From Candidatus Brocadiia bacterium (GTDB taxonomy: Bacteria > Planctomycetota > MHYJ01 > WSZJ01), in NCBI GenBank assembly GCA_013360825.1, contig JABWAY010000080.1, positions 1 through 13,592 on the forward strand: DNA of 13,592 nucleotides, written 5' to 3'. The notes beneath the pieces were generated by a model. The model made no database searches, was not told where the DNA came from, and was given only the letters and a program-made list of their open reading frames with translations. Position numbers and translations under genes: made by a program. This document shows positions 1 to 6,187 of this stretch, in pieces; within the stretch, counting starts at the first letter, position 1, and every line of letters starts with the position of its first letter.

Positions 1-369
1 CAGAACCGGGGCGGTGCGCCGAACCGGCGGCGGAGCCGCGGTGACCGCGGCGATCGCCACCGCTCCCGGGACGACATGCGGCTGAAACTGATCCGAGCGC
101 CGGCCCAGGGCTTCCAGCACCGAATCGTATTCCCGCCGGTAGCGCCCCATCAGGCGGTCGGCCGCGGCGGGCGGGACGTCGCCGGAGCGGTGCCAGGAGC
201 CGCACTCGGAGAGGAGGATGGAGAAGCGCCGGAGGACGACCTGTCCGGCGTCGAGGGAGAGGCGGCAGTAGGGGCACGCGGTCATGGTGTCGCGGACGGG
301 GGATTCGCAGTAGGCGCAGGCGAAGAGCGGGTTGGCATCGGGGGTCGTCTCGCCGGGCGTGTTGACCAT
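1..369 (-). CDS. N-terminal part of a zinc-ribbon protein (cut by window start)
   Basis: This is an open frame of 123 codons running off the left edge, so only the N-terminus is visible. Residues 18-35 hold two CxxC pairs (C18/C21 and C32/C35), which is the pattern of a small zinc ribbon. Residues 45-90 look helical and charged, and after about residue 98 the chain becomes Ala/Pro/Val-rich, like a linker. I do not recognise the family. Proteins of this plan often continue into membrane or regulatory domains, but nothing here shows that. The start is placed at the ATG at 369. An in-frame ATG at 384 is the alternative, but the only Shine-Dalgarno-like AAGGA (389-385) abuts it directly and is about 15 bases from the ATG at 369, so neither start is ideal. 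A strong promoter and a TetR-like operator lie just upstream, so the gene is probably repressor-controlled. Confidence 0.7.
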   Translation of the reverse strand, partial: MVNTPGETTPDANPLFACAYCESPVRDTMTACPYCRLSLDAGQVVLRRFSILLSECGSWHRSGDVPPAAADRLMGRYRREYDSVLEALGRRSDQFQPHVVPGAVAIAAVTAAPPPVRRTAPVL

Positions 370-390
370 GGTCGCGGCCCTCATTCCTTG

Positions 391-412
391 TGTGAGTGAG
401 CGTTCACTCACA
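391..412. promoter_or_regulatory. TetR-family-like palindromic operator
   Basis: The core GTGAGTGAGCGTTCACTCAC (392-411) is a 20-base palindrome with one mismatched base pair, and the outer T/A at 391/412 extends it to 22. TGAGTGA...TCACTCA half-sites with a central GCGTT are typical of operators bound by TetR/AcrR-type repressors (family knowledge). The site starts at the last base of the -10 hexamer and covers the predicted start of transcription, which is the expected position for a repressor. No TetR gene is in the window, so the regulator must lie elsewhere. Control of the divergent gene at 544 is possible but less direct. Confidence 0.6.
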
Positions 413-440
413 TTATCCGCCGCCGGCCCCCCCCTGTCAA
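412..440 (-). promoter_or_regulatory. Sigma70-type promoter for the zinc-ribbon gene
   Basis: On the minus strand TTGACA (440-435) is followed after exactly 17 bases by GATAAT (417-412). This is a perfect -35 hexamer and a near-perfect -10. The predicted start of transcription is near 405, giving a leader of about 36 bases to the ATG at 369. The spacer contains a run of eight G on the minus strand. The match is unusually good for such a GC-rich genome. No expression data support it. Confidence 0.7.
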
Positions 441-543
441 GCCCACCCCACGGAATTTCTTCCCCTACCCCCCACCCCGCGGAAGACTTTCCCGCACCCC
501 GCGCTTACACTGCCCCCCTCCTCCCACCCCCTGAGGCCCTCCG

Positions 544-1770
544 ATGCTCCACCTCCTCCTCTCCCTCCTCCTCGACATCGACGCGCGCCTCGATCAGCTC
601 TTCAAGGGCCGCGCCGACCGCCTCACCGGCCAGTTCCACGACCTGATCATCCACGAACTCGGTCACGCCCGCCGGCTCCACCAGGCAACCCGCGAGGGCC
701 GGCTGGACGCCGTCCGCGACGCCGCCCGCGCCGTCAAACCCGAACTGCTCCAGCGCTCCTCAGGCGCCCCCGTCGACCCGGCGACCGTCTGGAAGGAACT
801 CCGCACCGCCCAGGTCGTCGCGTTCGCCGAAACCCACGACCATGTCCGCTGCCATGAAATCCAGCTGGAGGCCCTGGAGAACCTCGACACCGGTAAAGGC
901 GACCTCGCCGTCGGATTCGAAATGTTCCAGCGCCCCGCCCAGCCCGTCCTCGACCAGTGGGTCCGCGGCGAGCTGACCGAGTGGGAATTCCTGGAGAAGG
1001 TCAACTGGTACCGCTCCTGGGGGTTCCCCTACCCGCTCTTCCGCCCCATCTTCCTCTACTGCAGGGAACACCGCATCCCGATGATCGCGCTGAATGCCCC
1101 CCAGGAAGTGACGCGCAAGGTCGGCCGCACGGGGTTGCGGTCCCTCACAGACGCGGAACGCGCGCTGGTGGCGGAAGACCTCCGGCTCACCGACCGCGCC
1201 CACCGCCGTAATTTCGACGAGATCTTCCCCCACCACCCGGGAATCAACCTCGACTTCTACTACGAGGCGTTCTGCGTCTGGGACGAAACGATGGCCGAAT
1301 CCGCCGCGCGCCACCTCCGCAAGGCCGGCGGACGGATGCTCGTCATCGCCGGAAGCGGACACATCCGCGGCGGCCTCGGCATCCCCGAGCGCATCCGCCG
1401 CCGGACGGGCGGCACCTTCCGGATCCTCTACACCCGCGACACCGGATCCGCCGAGGAGAACTTCGACACCCTGCTCGCCCCCGGCGCCGATGTGCTCTGG
1501 TGGACGTCGCCGTCCCCGTCCCCCGAACGCCCGCGACTCGGCCTCGCCACCAGCCCGGATCTCGTCGTGACCGTGGTCGCGCCGGGAAGCGCCGCGGAGA
1601 AGGCGGGGGTCCGGATCGGGGATGTGCTGAAGCGGGCGGGCCGCCGCGAGCTCACGCAGCCCGAATCGATCCGCCATTTCCTCGAGCTCCGCCGGCGCGA
1701 GGAATTCCGACTGGTCGTGGCGCGGGACGGCAGGGACGTGGAGCTCGAGGTGACGGTGCCGCTGAAGTGA
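544..1770 (+). CDS. ChaN-like (Tiki superfamily) protein with C-terminal PDZ domain
   Basis: A 408-residue protein. Residues 90-300 match the ChaN / haem-binding uptake fold: AFAETHDH (93-100) corresponds to the usual GExHD motif, GFEMFQR (124-130) to the conserved EMFQR block, and AGSGHI (269-274) to the terminal GxGH motif. This superfamily also includes TraB/Tiki-type proteins with proposed metal-dependent hydrolase activity. Residues 330-405 form a PDZ domain (VVTVVAPGSAAEKAGVRIGD, 341-360), which normally binds peptide C-termini. The first 85 residues are an extra helical region with a HELGH sequence at 37-41. There is no clear signal peptide, so a cytoplasmic or non-classical location cannot be excluded. 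The start is the first ATG, with GAGG (533-536) seven bases upstream. A weak -10-like TACACT lies at 506-511. Substrate and partner are unknown. Strand composition flips from C-rich to G-rich near 1550 inside the gene. Confidence 0.85.
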   Translation: MLHLLLSLLLDIDARLDQLFKGRADRLTGQFHDLIIHELGHARRLHQATREGRLDAVRDAARAVKPELLQRSSGAPVDPATVWKELRTAQVVAFAETHDHVRCHEIQLEALENLDTGKGDLAVGFEMFQRPAQPVLDQWVRGELTEWEFLEKVNWYRSWGFPYPLFRPIFLYCREHRIPMIALNAPQEVTRKVGRTGLRSLTDAERALVAEDLRLTDRAHRRNFDEIFPHHPGINLDFYYEAFCVWDETMAESAARHLRKAGGRMLVIAGSGHIRGGLGIPERIRRRTGGTFRILYTRDTGSAEENFDTLLAPGADVLWWTSPSPSPERPRLGLATSPDLVVTVVAPGSAAEKAGVRIGDVLKRAGRRELTQPESIRHFLELRRREEFRLVVARDGRDVELEVTVPLK

Positions 1771-1778
1771 CGCGGCCG

Positions 1779-1807
1779 TTGCCGGACCCCGCGCGGCCCC
1801 GTACCAT
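1779..1807 (+). promoter_or_regulatory. Promoter giving a probable leaderless transcript
   Basis: TTGCCG (1779-1784) and TACCAT (1802-1807) are separated by 17 bases. The expected start of transcription, seven bases after the -10, falls on the A of the ATG at 1814. No Shine-Dalgarno sequence precedes that ATG. The same arrangement occurs at 8890-8918 on the other strand. Confidence 0.45.
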
Positions 1808-1813
1808 GCCCGC

Positions 1814-2005
1814 ATGGGACCGAAACCCTTCGCCTACCTGCTTCTCTACTTCCCCATCGCGCTCGTCACGTCGTTCGTGCTGACGGCCGCGAAGGAAGAC
1901 TCCCCGCGGGAGATCGTGCGCAAGGGGTTGAAGACGTTCGGGCTGCTCTCGCTTGCGATCCTGGGCGGCGGCGTGCTGGTGTACATGGTCGGCAGCATCG
2001 TCTGA
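1814..2005 (+). CDS. Small two-span membrane protein
   Basis: A 63-residue protein that I do not recognise as a named family. Residues 5-25 (FAYLLLYFPIALVTSFVLTA) and 40-62 (LKTFGLLSLAILGGGVLVYMV, roughly) are strongly hydrophobic, separated by a charged loop with KEDSPREIVRKGLK. It is therefore a hairpin of two membrane helices, probably in the inner membrane. The loop is rich in both acidic and basic residues. The gene lies 43 bases after the ChaN-PDZ gene on the same strand but has its own plausible promoter and no ribosome-binding site, so it may be translated from a leaderless message. Codon use resembles the neighbours, and both hydrophobic segments support it being a real gene. Confidence 0.65.
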   Translation: MGPKPFAYLLLYFPIALVTSFVLTAAKEDSPREIVRKGLKTFGLLSLAILGGGVLVYMVGSIV

Positions 2006-2010
2006 GTTCT

Positions 2011-2032
2011 GCGGGAGCGGAGCGGCTCCCGC
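2011..2032. terminator. Perfect 8-bp GC-rich hairpin between converging genes
   Basis: GCGGGAGC (2011-2018) and GCTCCCGC (2025-2032) form a perfect 8-base-pair stem with a 6-base loop. It begins six bases after the stop of the 63-residue protein gene. No U-tract follows on either strand, so it would be an incomplete intrinsic terminator or a 3' stabilising hairpin. A weaker stem, GCGCC/GGCGC, follows at 2044-2061. The position between plus-strand and minus-strand units supports a role in ending transcription. Confidence 0.45.
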
Positions 2033-2090
2033 CTTCCGCCTGAGCGCCGGCGGGATGGCGCCTGAGGTGCGTCGGCGGCGCCGCGCGGGA

Positions 2091-2198
2091 TTACTTCCGG
2101 TCGGCGCGCGCGAGCAGGGCCATCAGGACGATCGTGACGATCATGGCGATCGCGGCCAGGACCCAGCCGGTGGGCGACAGTCGCAGGTCACCTTCCAT
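2091..2198 (-). CDS. 35-residue single-span membrane protein
   Basis: A short open frame starting MEGDLRLSPTGW, then a hydrophobic stretch at residues 12-30 (WVLAAIAMIVTIVLMALLA), ending RADRK. The polar acidic N-terminus, one membrane helix and basic C-terminus make a plausible small membrane protein with its C-terminus in the cytoplasm (positive-inside rule). GGAG lies eight bases before the ATG, a good ribosome-binding site. It is 63 bases downstream of the DUF6677-like gene on the same strand and probably belongs to the lptB transcript. I do not know a named family. It is too short for most gene finders. Confidence rests on the ribosome-binding site, the clean transmembrane pattern and its fit in the gap. 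Confidence 0.55.
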   Translation of the reverse strand: MEGDLRLSPTGWVLAAIAMIVTIVLMALLARADRK

Positions 2199-2261
2199 GA
2201 GGCAGGCTCCGGATTGGGAGGGATGAATCGGCGGGAATTGTGGGGTGGGACGGGCGGGGAG

Positions 2262-2726
2262 TCAAGGTTGCGCGGCCGGGGGAATTCCGTCCGCCGGTCC
2301 CGGCCCGGCGTCGACCGTGCCGTCGCCCCGGGTGGCGGGGCGGACGGCGGGCGGGGCGCCGAGGAGGTTCAGCATCAGCACGACATTGAGCAGCCCCGCG
2401 GAGCACATGTAGAGCAGGCCGATCTCGTAGTGCTCCATCGGGATGACCCCGCGCGGCGGATTCTTCTCCACCAGCCAGGTCGCCGCCCACGTCAGCCCGC
2501 TTCCCCACCGCCCCACGTGATAGAACTGGTTGTCCTCGAAGCGCACGAACCGGAAGTCCGCGAGCAGGTAGCCGAGGGCGTACAGGCCGGAGAGCGAGAC
2601 GAAGAAGAACAGGGCCTTCCTCGGCTTGCCGAGCAGGAGGTGGCCGAGGCCGGGGAGGATCCAGGCCGCGAGGAACGCGAGCGTCGGATCGCGCCGTTCG
2701 GCGTCAGATTCGGAAGTGTTCGCCAA
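2262..2726 (-). CDS. DUF6677-like small membrane protein
   Basis: The start is set at the TTG at 2726, giving 154 residues (MANTSESDAERRDP...). It has GGAAAG six bases upstream and is the only in-frame start before the conserved region. The upstream extension of the frame is Ser/Thr/Pro-rich and is the shadow of lptB. Hydrophobic segments fall at about 16-32 (FLAAWILPGLGHLLLGKP), 37-56 (KALFFFVSLSGLYALGYLLA) and 103-123. The AW-x-PGLGHLxLGK-x-KALFFF pattern resembles DUF6677 and, more loosely, TM2-type domains. DUF6677 proteins are, to my knowledge, mainly planctomycetal. The function is unknown. The gene overlaps the end of lptB by 23 bases, implying translational coupling and a possible link to envelope biogenesis. 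The C-terminal 30 residues are Pro/Ala/Gly-rich and disordered. Confidence 0.7.
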   Translation of the reverse strand: MANTSESDAERRDPTLAFLAAWILPGLGHLLLGKPRKALFFFVSLSGLYALGYLLADFRFVRFEDNQFYHVGRWGSGLTWAATWLVEKNPPRGVIPMEHYEIGLLYMCSAGLLNVVLMLNLLGAPPAVRPATRGDGTVDAGPGPADGIPPAAQP

Positions 2727-3498
2727 GGTAGACTTTCCGGACGACGGGGTTATCGATGAGTTCCGCGGGGACGCCGTGCGCGAGGATACGGCCCTCGGCG
2801 ATGATGTAGGCGCGATCGGAGACGGAGAGCGTTTCGCGGACGTTGTGGTCGGTGAGGAGGATGGCGATTCCGCGGACACGGAGGGCCCGGATGATCTTCT
2901 GGATCTCCTCGACGGCGAGCGGGTCGACGCCGCTGAACGGTTCGTCGAGCATGAGGAGCCGGGGGTCGGTGATCAGCGCGCGGGCGATCTCCAGGCGCCG
3001 TTTTTCGCCTCCGGAGCACCGGCCCGCGAGGTTGGAGCGGATGTGGGTGAGGCCGAACTCCTCGAGCAGGCGATCGCAGCGTTCCCGGCGTTCGGCGGAG
3101 CCGAGGGAGAGCGATTCGAGGATGGCGAAGAGGTTGTTTTCGACGGTGAGTTGCTGAAAGACGGACTGTTCCTGGCTGAGGTAACCGATCCCGCGGCGTG
3201 CGCGCTGGTAGACGGGGAGACGGGTGATGTCCTGGTCGCGGAAGAACACGGTGCCGGAGTCCGGCCGGATCATGCCGATGGTCATGCGGAAGGTCGTGGT
3301 CTTGCCTGCGCCGTTGGCGCCGAGGAGGCCGACGATTTCCCCGGGCTGCATGAAGTAGGAGACGCCGTCGACGACGGTGCGGTTTCCGAACGTTTTGACA
3401 AGTTCCTGGACCCGCAGGAGCGCGGATTCAGGAGTTGTTGAAAACGCGGGGAGAGCCGTGGGAGCCTCCTTGGCTTGTGTCACGCGTACCCGATGCAA
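2704..3498 (-). CDS. lptB: LPS export ABC transporter ATP-binding protein LptB
   Basis: LptB is the ATPase that powers extraction of lipopolysaccharide from the inner membrane by LptFG and its passage along the Lpt bridge. The 264-residue frame has every ABC signature: Walker A GANGAGKTT (60-68), Q-loop Q109, signature CSGGEKRRLEIARAL (161-175), Walker B LLMLDEPF (181-188) and the switch histidine in TDHNVRETL (H218). The motifs GVDPLAVEEIQ and LLTDHNV are typical of LptB. The C-terminal KVYLGEHFRI is the usual LptB end. Family members normally start near residue 26, so there is an extra N-terminus. Only TTG (3498) and GTG (3483) are available as starts, neither with a ribosome-binding site, and an in-frame TAG lies 18 bases above the TTG. 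LptF, LptG, LptC and LptA are not in the window. The downstream gene overlaps by 23 bases. Confidence 0.9.
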   Translation of the reverse strand: MHRVRVTQAKEAPTALPAFSTTPESALLRVQELVKTFGNRTVVDGVSYFMQPGEIVGLLGANGAGKTTTFRMTIGMIRPDSGTVFFRDQDITRLPVYQRARRGIGYLSQEQSVFQQLTVENNLFAILESLSLGSAERRERCDRLLEEFGLTHIRSNLAGRCSGGEKRRLEIARALITDPRLLMLDEPFSGVDPLAVEEIQKIIRALRVRGIAILLTDHNVRETLSVSDRAYIIAEGRILAHGVPAELIDNPVVRKVYLGEHFRI

Positions 3499-3542
3499 GG
3501 GATTGATGGATAACTACTTATGAGTCGACATGCCGCCCGATT

Positions 3543-3591
3543 GACTTTCAACGGGTTTCCCACATGAATGTTGAAAACCTGCGGAAAACCC
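3543..3591 (-). repeat. Overlapping inverted and direct repeats upstream of lptB
   Basis: The 98-base gap 3499-3596 is AT-richer than its surroundings. On the minus strand two imperfect 11-base direct repeats, GGTTTTCCGCA and GGTTTTCAACA, lie back to back (3590-3569). Two stems are possible in minus-strand RNA: 3591-3583 with 3561-3553 (nine pairs, one G-U) and 3579-3570 with 3552-3543 (ten pairs, two G-U). They cross each other, so they would be mutually exclusive or a strained pseudoknot. On the plus strand the same positions contain mismatches. This could be a 5' leader structure of lptB, the 3' end of the upstream operon, or protein-binding repeats. Confidence 0.4.
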
Positions 3592-3596
3592 GCCCC

Positions 3597-4373
3597 CTAC
3601 TCGAACGCCTCCTCCAGCCAGAGCCTCATCGCCTGCCACGACCGCCGGTCCGCCCGCTCGTCGTACGCCACCCCCTTCGACGGGTCCGACCCCGCCGCCG
3701 GGTTCGTGAACGCGTGAACCGCGCCACTGTACTTCACCAGCGACCAGTCCGCCCCCGCGGCATTCATCTCCGCCTCGAACGCCGCCAGCTCCTCCGCCGA
3801 CACGTGGGGATCCGCCGCACCGTGCAGCACCAGGACGCGCGCCTTCACCGCACCCCGGGCCGTTGGTCCGCCCGCCTTCAGCCCCCCGTGAAAACTCACC
3901 ACCCCCTTCAGGTCCGCACCGTCCCGCGCAAGCTCCAGCGAGACCGAACCGCCGAAGCAGTACCCGATCGAGGCCAGCCGCGTCGCATCCACTCCGGGAG
4001 CCTTCGCCAGAACATCCAGCCCCGCCTTCGCCCGTCTCCGCATCCCCGCACGGTCCTTGTAGAGCGGCATCGCGAGCTTCCCCGCTTCCTCCGCCGTCGT
4101 GGCCAGCACCCCCTTCCCGTACATGTCCAGCGCGAACGCGACATATCCCTCGGCCGCGACCTGCTCCGCCCGCTTGCGCGCGTAATCGTTGTGCCCCCAC
4201 CACTCGTGCACGACCAGAACCCCGGGGCGCGGGCCCGTCGCCGCATCATCCCACGCAAGCCACCCCTCGAGCACGACGTCGCCGTCCCGGTACTCCACGG
4301 CGCGCGTTTTCACCTCGGCCTCCGCGAGCAGGGCGAGGCCGAACACGGCGACGACCGTCCACAGTGTGCGCAT
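3597..4373 (-). CDS. Exported dienelactone hydrolase-family protein
   Basis: A 258-residue alpha/beta hydrolase of the dienelactone hydrolase family, which opens cyclic esters or related carbonyl substrates. The catalytic triad is visible: Cys139 in GYCFGG, Asp188 in HGAADPHV and His220 in AVHAFTN. Glu57 in VVHEWWG matches the conserved glutamate that controls the nucleophilic cysteine in this family. Residues 1-19 (MRTLWTVVAVFGLALLAEA) are a signal peptide with a likely cleavage site after the AEA, so the enzyme should act outside the cytoplasm. The ATG at 4373 has GAGGAG seven bases upstream. The gene starts 10 bases after the lepB stop and is the last gene of the ROK-lepA-lepB unit. The natural substrate cannot be told from sequence; classical chlorocatechol degradation is unlikely, as no pathway genes are nearby. 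Confidence 0.88.
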   Translation of the reverse strand: MRTLWTVVAVFGLALLAEAEVKTRAVEYRDGDVVLEGWLAWDDAATGPRPGVLVVHEWWGHNDYARKRAEQVAAEGYVAFALDMYGKGVLATTAEEAGKLAMPLYKDRAGMRRRAKAGLDVLAKAPGVDATRLASIGYCFGGSVSLELARDGADLKGVVSFHGGLKAGGPTARGAVKARVLVLHGAADPHVSAEELAAFEAEMNAAGADWSLVKYSGAVHAFTNPAAGSDPSKGVAYDERADRRSWQAMRLWLEEAFE

Positions 4374-4383
4374 CGACGACTCC

Positions 4384-6183
4384 TCAACGGATGACTTTGA
4401 ACCGGGGAAGCGGCCACCAGACCAGAAGGGCCTTGCCGACGAGTTCCTCGCGGGCGACGAACGGGTGGTGGACGAAATTCCCTGCGCCGTCGTCCTCGAC
4501 CTCGTCCTCGCGGAAGAAGTGATCGGTGCCGTCGAGGTCCCGGAAACGCTTCCGCCCGTCAGGGAGGTCCCCCCCGGCGGCAGGGTAATGCTCCATCGTG
4601 TCCGCGTCTCCGACGATCGTCAGGCCGTTCTTGAGCCGGACGTGGCGCTCTTTCCAGAGGCGGCTGTCCTTGGAATTGCCGACGTTGTCGCCGATCGCGA
4701 AGTAGCGGCCCTCGGGCACGGTGAGGAACTCGCGGCCGGAGAAGCAGGTGTCCCCGCTGGCCGTGTAGGCGATGTCCCGCCCGACCTCGACGCCCTCGAA
4801 CCGGACTGCGCCCTCGCGCGAGCCGAAGGTGAGCTGGAACGCCGGAGGGTTCGGCTCCGGCAGATCCTCGGGGAGCCGGTCGGCGTACTCCCAGGCCAGC
4901 GCAGGCCGGCCCGCGATCGTCACGCGCACGGCGCCGTCGAAGTTCGCGACCTCGATCTCGGTCCCGGGCTGGATCGAGCCGACCTCGGCCGGGGCGGGGG
5001 CGGGGGAGACCGGCTCGAACGCCCCCTCCCGGTCCCGCTCGTGGCGCACCGAGACGCGGCCGCCCGCGCCGATGACGACGGTGAATCCGCCGAATCCGTC
5101 CCCGCGCTGGTTCACGACGACGATCTCCCCCTTTGCCTCGGTGAAACTCGCGGCGAATCTCAGCCGCAGGTCGTACATCCGGTTCCCGGGACCTTTGCCC
5201 TTGTACGCCCCGGTGATCGCCCACTGCGAGCGGAACATCGCCTCGCCCTTCGCCGGGCCGGTGTCGAAGATGTTCCCTCCCGGGTAGCACGCCGCCGGCG
5301 CGCCGTCCCATCGCTTCTTGCAGTAGTCCGGTCCCGGCGCCCCGTCGGGCCAGACGGGAATCCAGATCCCGGCCTGCTCCCGCGCGGGCTTCCGCGCCAG
5401 CCGGAACGGTTCCGACGTTCCCGTGGGACGCACCCAGAGGTCCTCGTGCTCGATCCGCAGGTCGTCCCCGGGCAGGCCGACGATCCGCTTGATGAAGTTA
5501 CGCGACCGGTCGAGCGGGTACTTGAAGACGCAGACGTCGTACCGGTCCACGCCGCCGAAGATCAGCCCGAGCTTGTCCACCATGATGCGGTCGCCGGTGT
5601 GATGCGGAGGCAGGTCTTCCGGCCGCGTGTCCCCGTACAGCGTCGGCTCCATCGACCCCGTCGGGATCTTGAACACCTCGACGCAGAAACAGCGGATGAT
5701 CAGCGCCATCAGGTAGGCGATCACGATCGCCTCGATGTTGTCCCGCGCCCACGACACCGGGTCGGGCTCCCGCCCCCGCCCCTCCCCTCCCTCCTCCGCC
5801 GGCCGCCTCCGGGGCGCCGGCTCCCCGATCCAGGCGACGAGAAAGAGCGCCGCGCTGAACGCGCTGAAAGCCCAGATTTCCACCGCCGGCGCGGCTCCCG
5901 CGGAGCGCGCCTTCATGAAAACGATCACCGCGCCGATCAGGTTGAACACCGCGAGGTATCGCGCCGTGGACCACGCCGCCGGCACCCCGCGGTAAATCCC
6001 CGCGGGGATCAGCATCGCCAGCAGCAGCAGCACGCCCCCGATCATCCACGCCGCGCCGCCGGGCTCCCCCGGCGTCCGCGCCCGGACGATCAGGAACGTC
6101 AGCACCAGGCTGGTCGCGGTCCCGGCGCACGCCGCCCACTTGAGCGACGCCCGCCCTGCACCCCAATCGAGAAGCGGCTTCAT
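4384..6183 (-). CDS. lepB: Signal peptidase I with large inserted domain
   Basis: Signal peptidase I cleaves signal peptides from exported preproteins at the outer face of the inner membrane. The start is the ATG at 6183, four bases after the lepA stop; the longer frame upstream is lepA shadow. The 599 residues are far more than the usual 200-320. Four hydrophobic spans lie in residues 15-120, then a fifth (150-168) leads into the catalytic domain. Box B is KIPTGSMEPT with nucleophile Ser177, box C is DRIMVDKL (198-205), box D is NFIKRIVGLPGD with general base Lys232, and box E is IGDNVGNSKDSR (497-508). Between boxes D and E about 200 residues (roughly 275-480) are inserted. They are beta-rich, with an end (FQLTFGSREGAVRFEGVEVG) resembling concanavalin-like or DUF1080-type beta sandwiches. 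Three cysteines (288, 299, 480) lie in the insertion. The catalytic residues are intact, so it should be active. The function of the insertion is unknown. Confidence 0.92.
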   Translation of the reverse strand: MKPLLDWGAGRASLKWAACAGTATSLVLTFLIVRARTPGEPGGAAWMIGGVLLLLAMLIPAGIYRGVPAAWSTARYLAVFNLIGAVIVFMKARSAGAAPAVEIWAFSAFSAALFLVAWIGEPAPRRRPAEEGGEGRGREPDPVSWARDNIEAIVIAYLMALIIRCFCVEVFKIPTGSMEPTLYGDTRPEDLPPHHTGDRIMVDKLGLIFGGVDRYDVCVFKYPLDRSRNFIKRIVGLPGDDLRIEHEDLWVRPTGTSEPFRLARKPAREQAGIWIPVWPDGAPGPDYCKKRWDGAPAACYPGGNIFDTGPAKGEAMFRSQWAITGAYKGKGPGNRMYDLRLRFAASFTEAKGEIVVVNQRGDGFGGFTVVIGAGGRVSVRHERDREGAFEPVSPAPAPAEVGSIQPGTEIEVANFDGAVRVTIAGRPALAWEYADRLPEDLPEPNPPAFQLTFGSREGAVRFEGVEVGRDIAYTASGDTCFSGREFLTVPEGRYFAIGDNVGNSKDSRLWKERHVRLKNGLTIVGDADTMEHYPAAGGDLPDGRKRFRDLDGTDHFFREDEVEDDGAGNFVHHPFVAREELVGKALLVWWPLPRFKVIR

Positions 6184-6187
6184 CCGG

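Larger units (their letters stand above)
371..543. other. Divergent intergenic region with C-runs
   Basis: Besides the promoter and operator, this stretch is dominated by C-runs on the plus strand: 427-434 (eight), 442-444, 446-449, 462-465, 468-473 and 475-478, with more at 513-531. On the minus strand these are G-runs that could form G-quadruplexes. No gene or RNA is seen here. Confidence 0.5.

Noticed and set aside
3541..3569. Plus-strand promoter TTGACT-17-ATGAAT
   Set aside because: The hexamers are spaced correctly but no plus-strand gene follows; the downstream genes are all on the minus strand.
3499..3596. Chromosomal replication origin at the DnaA-box-like words
   Set aside because: There are only a few imperfect boxes, no dnaA, dnaN or gidA nearby, and the local skew flips in the terminus direction. 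It is kept only as an unexplained repeat region.
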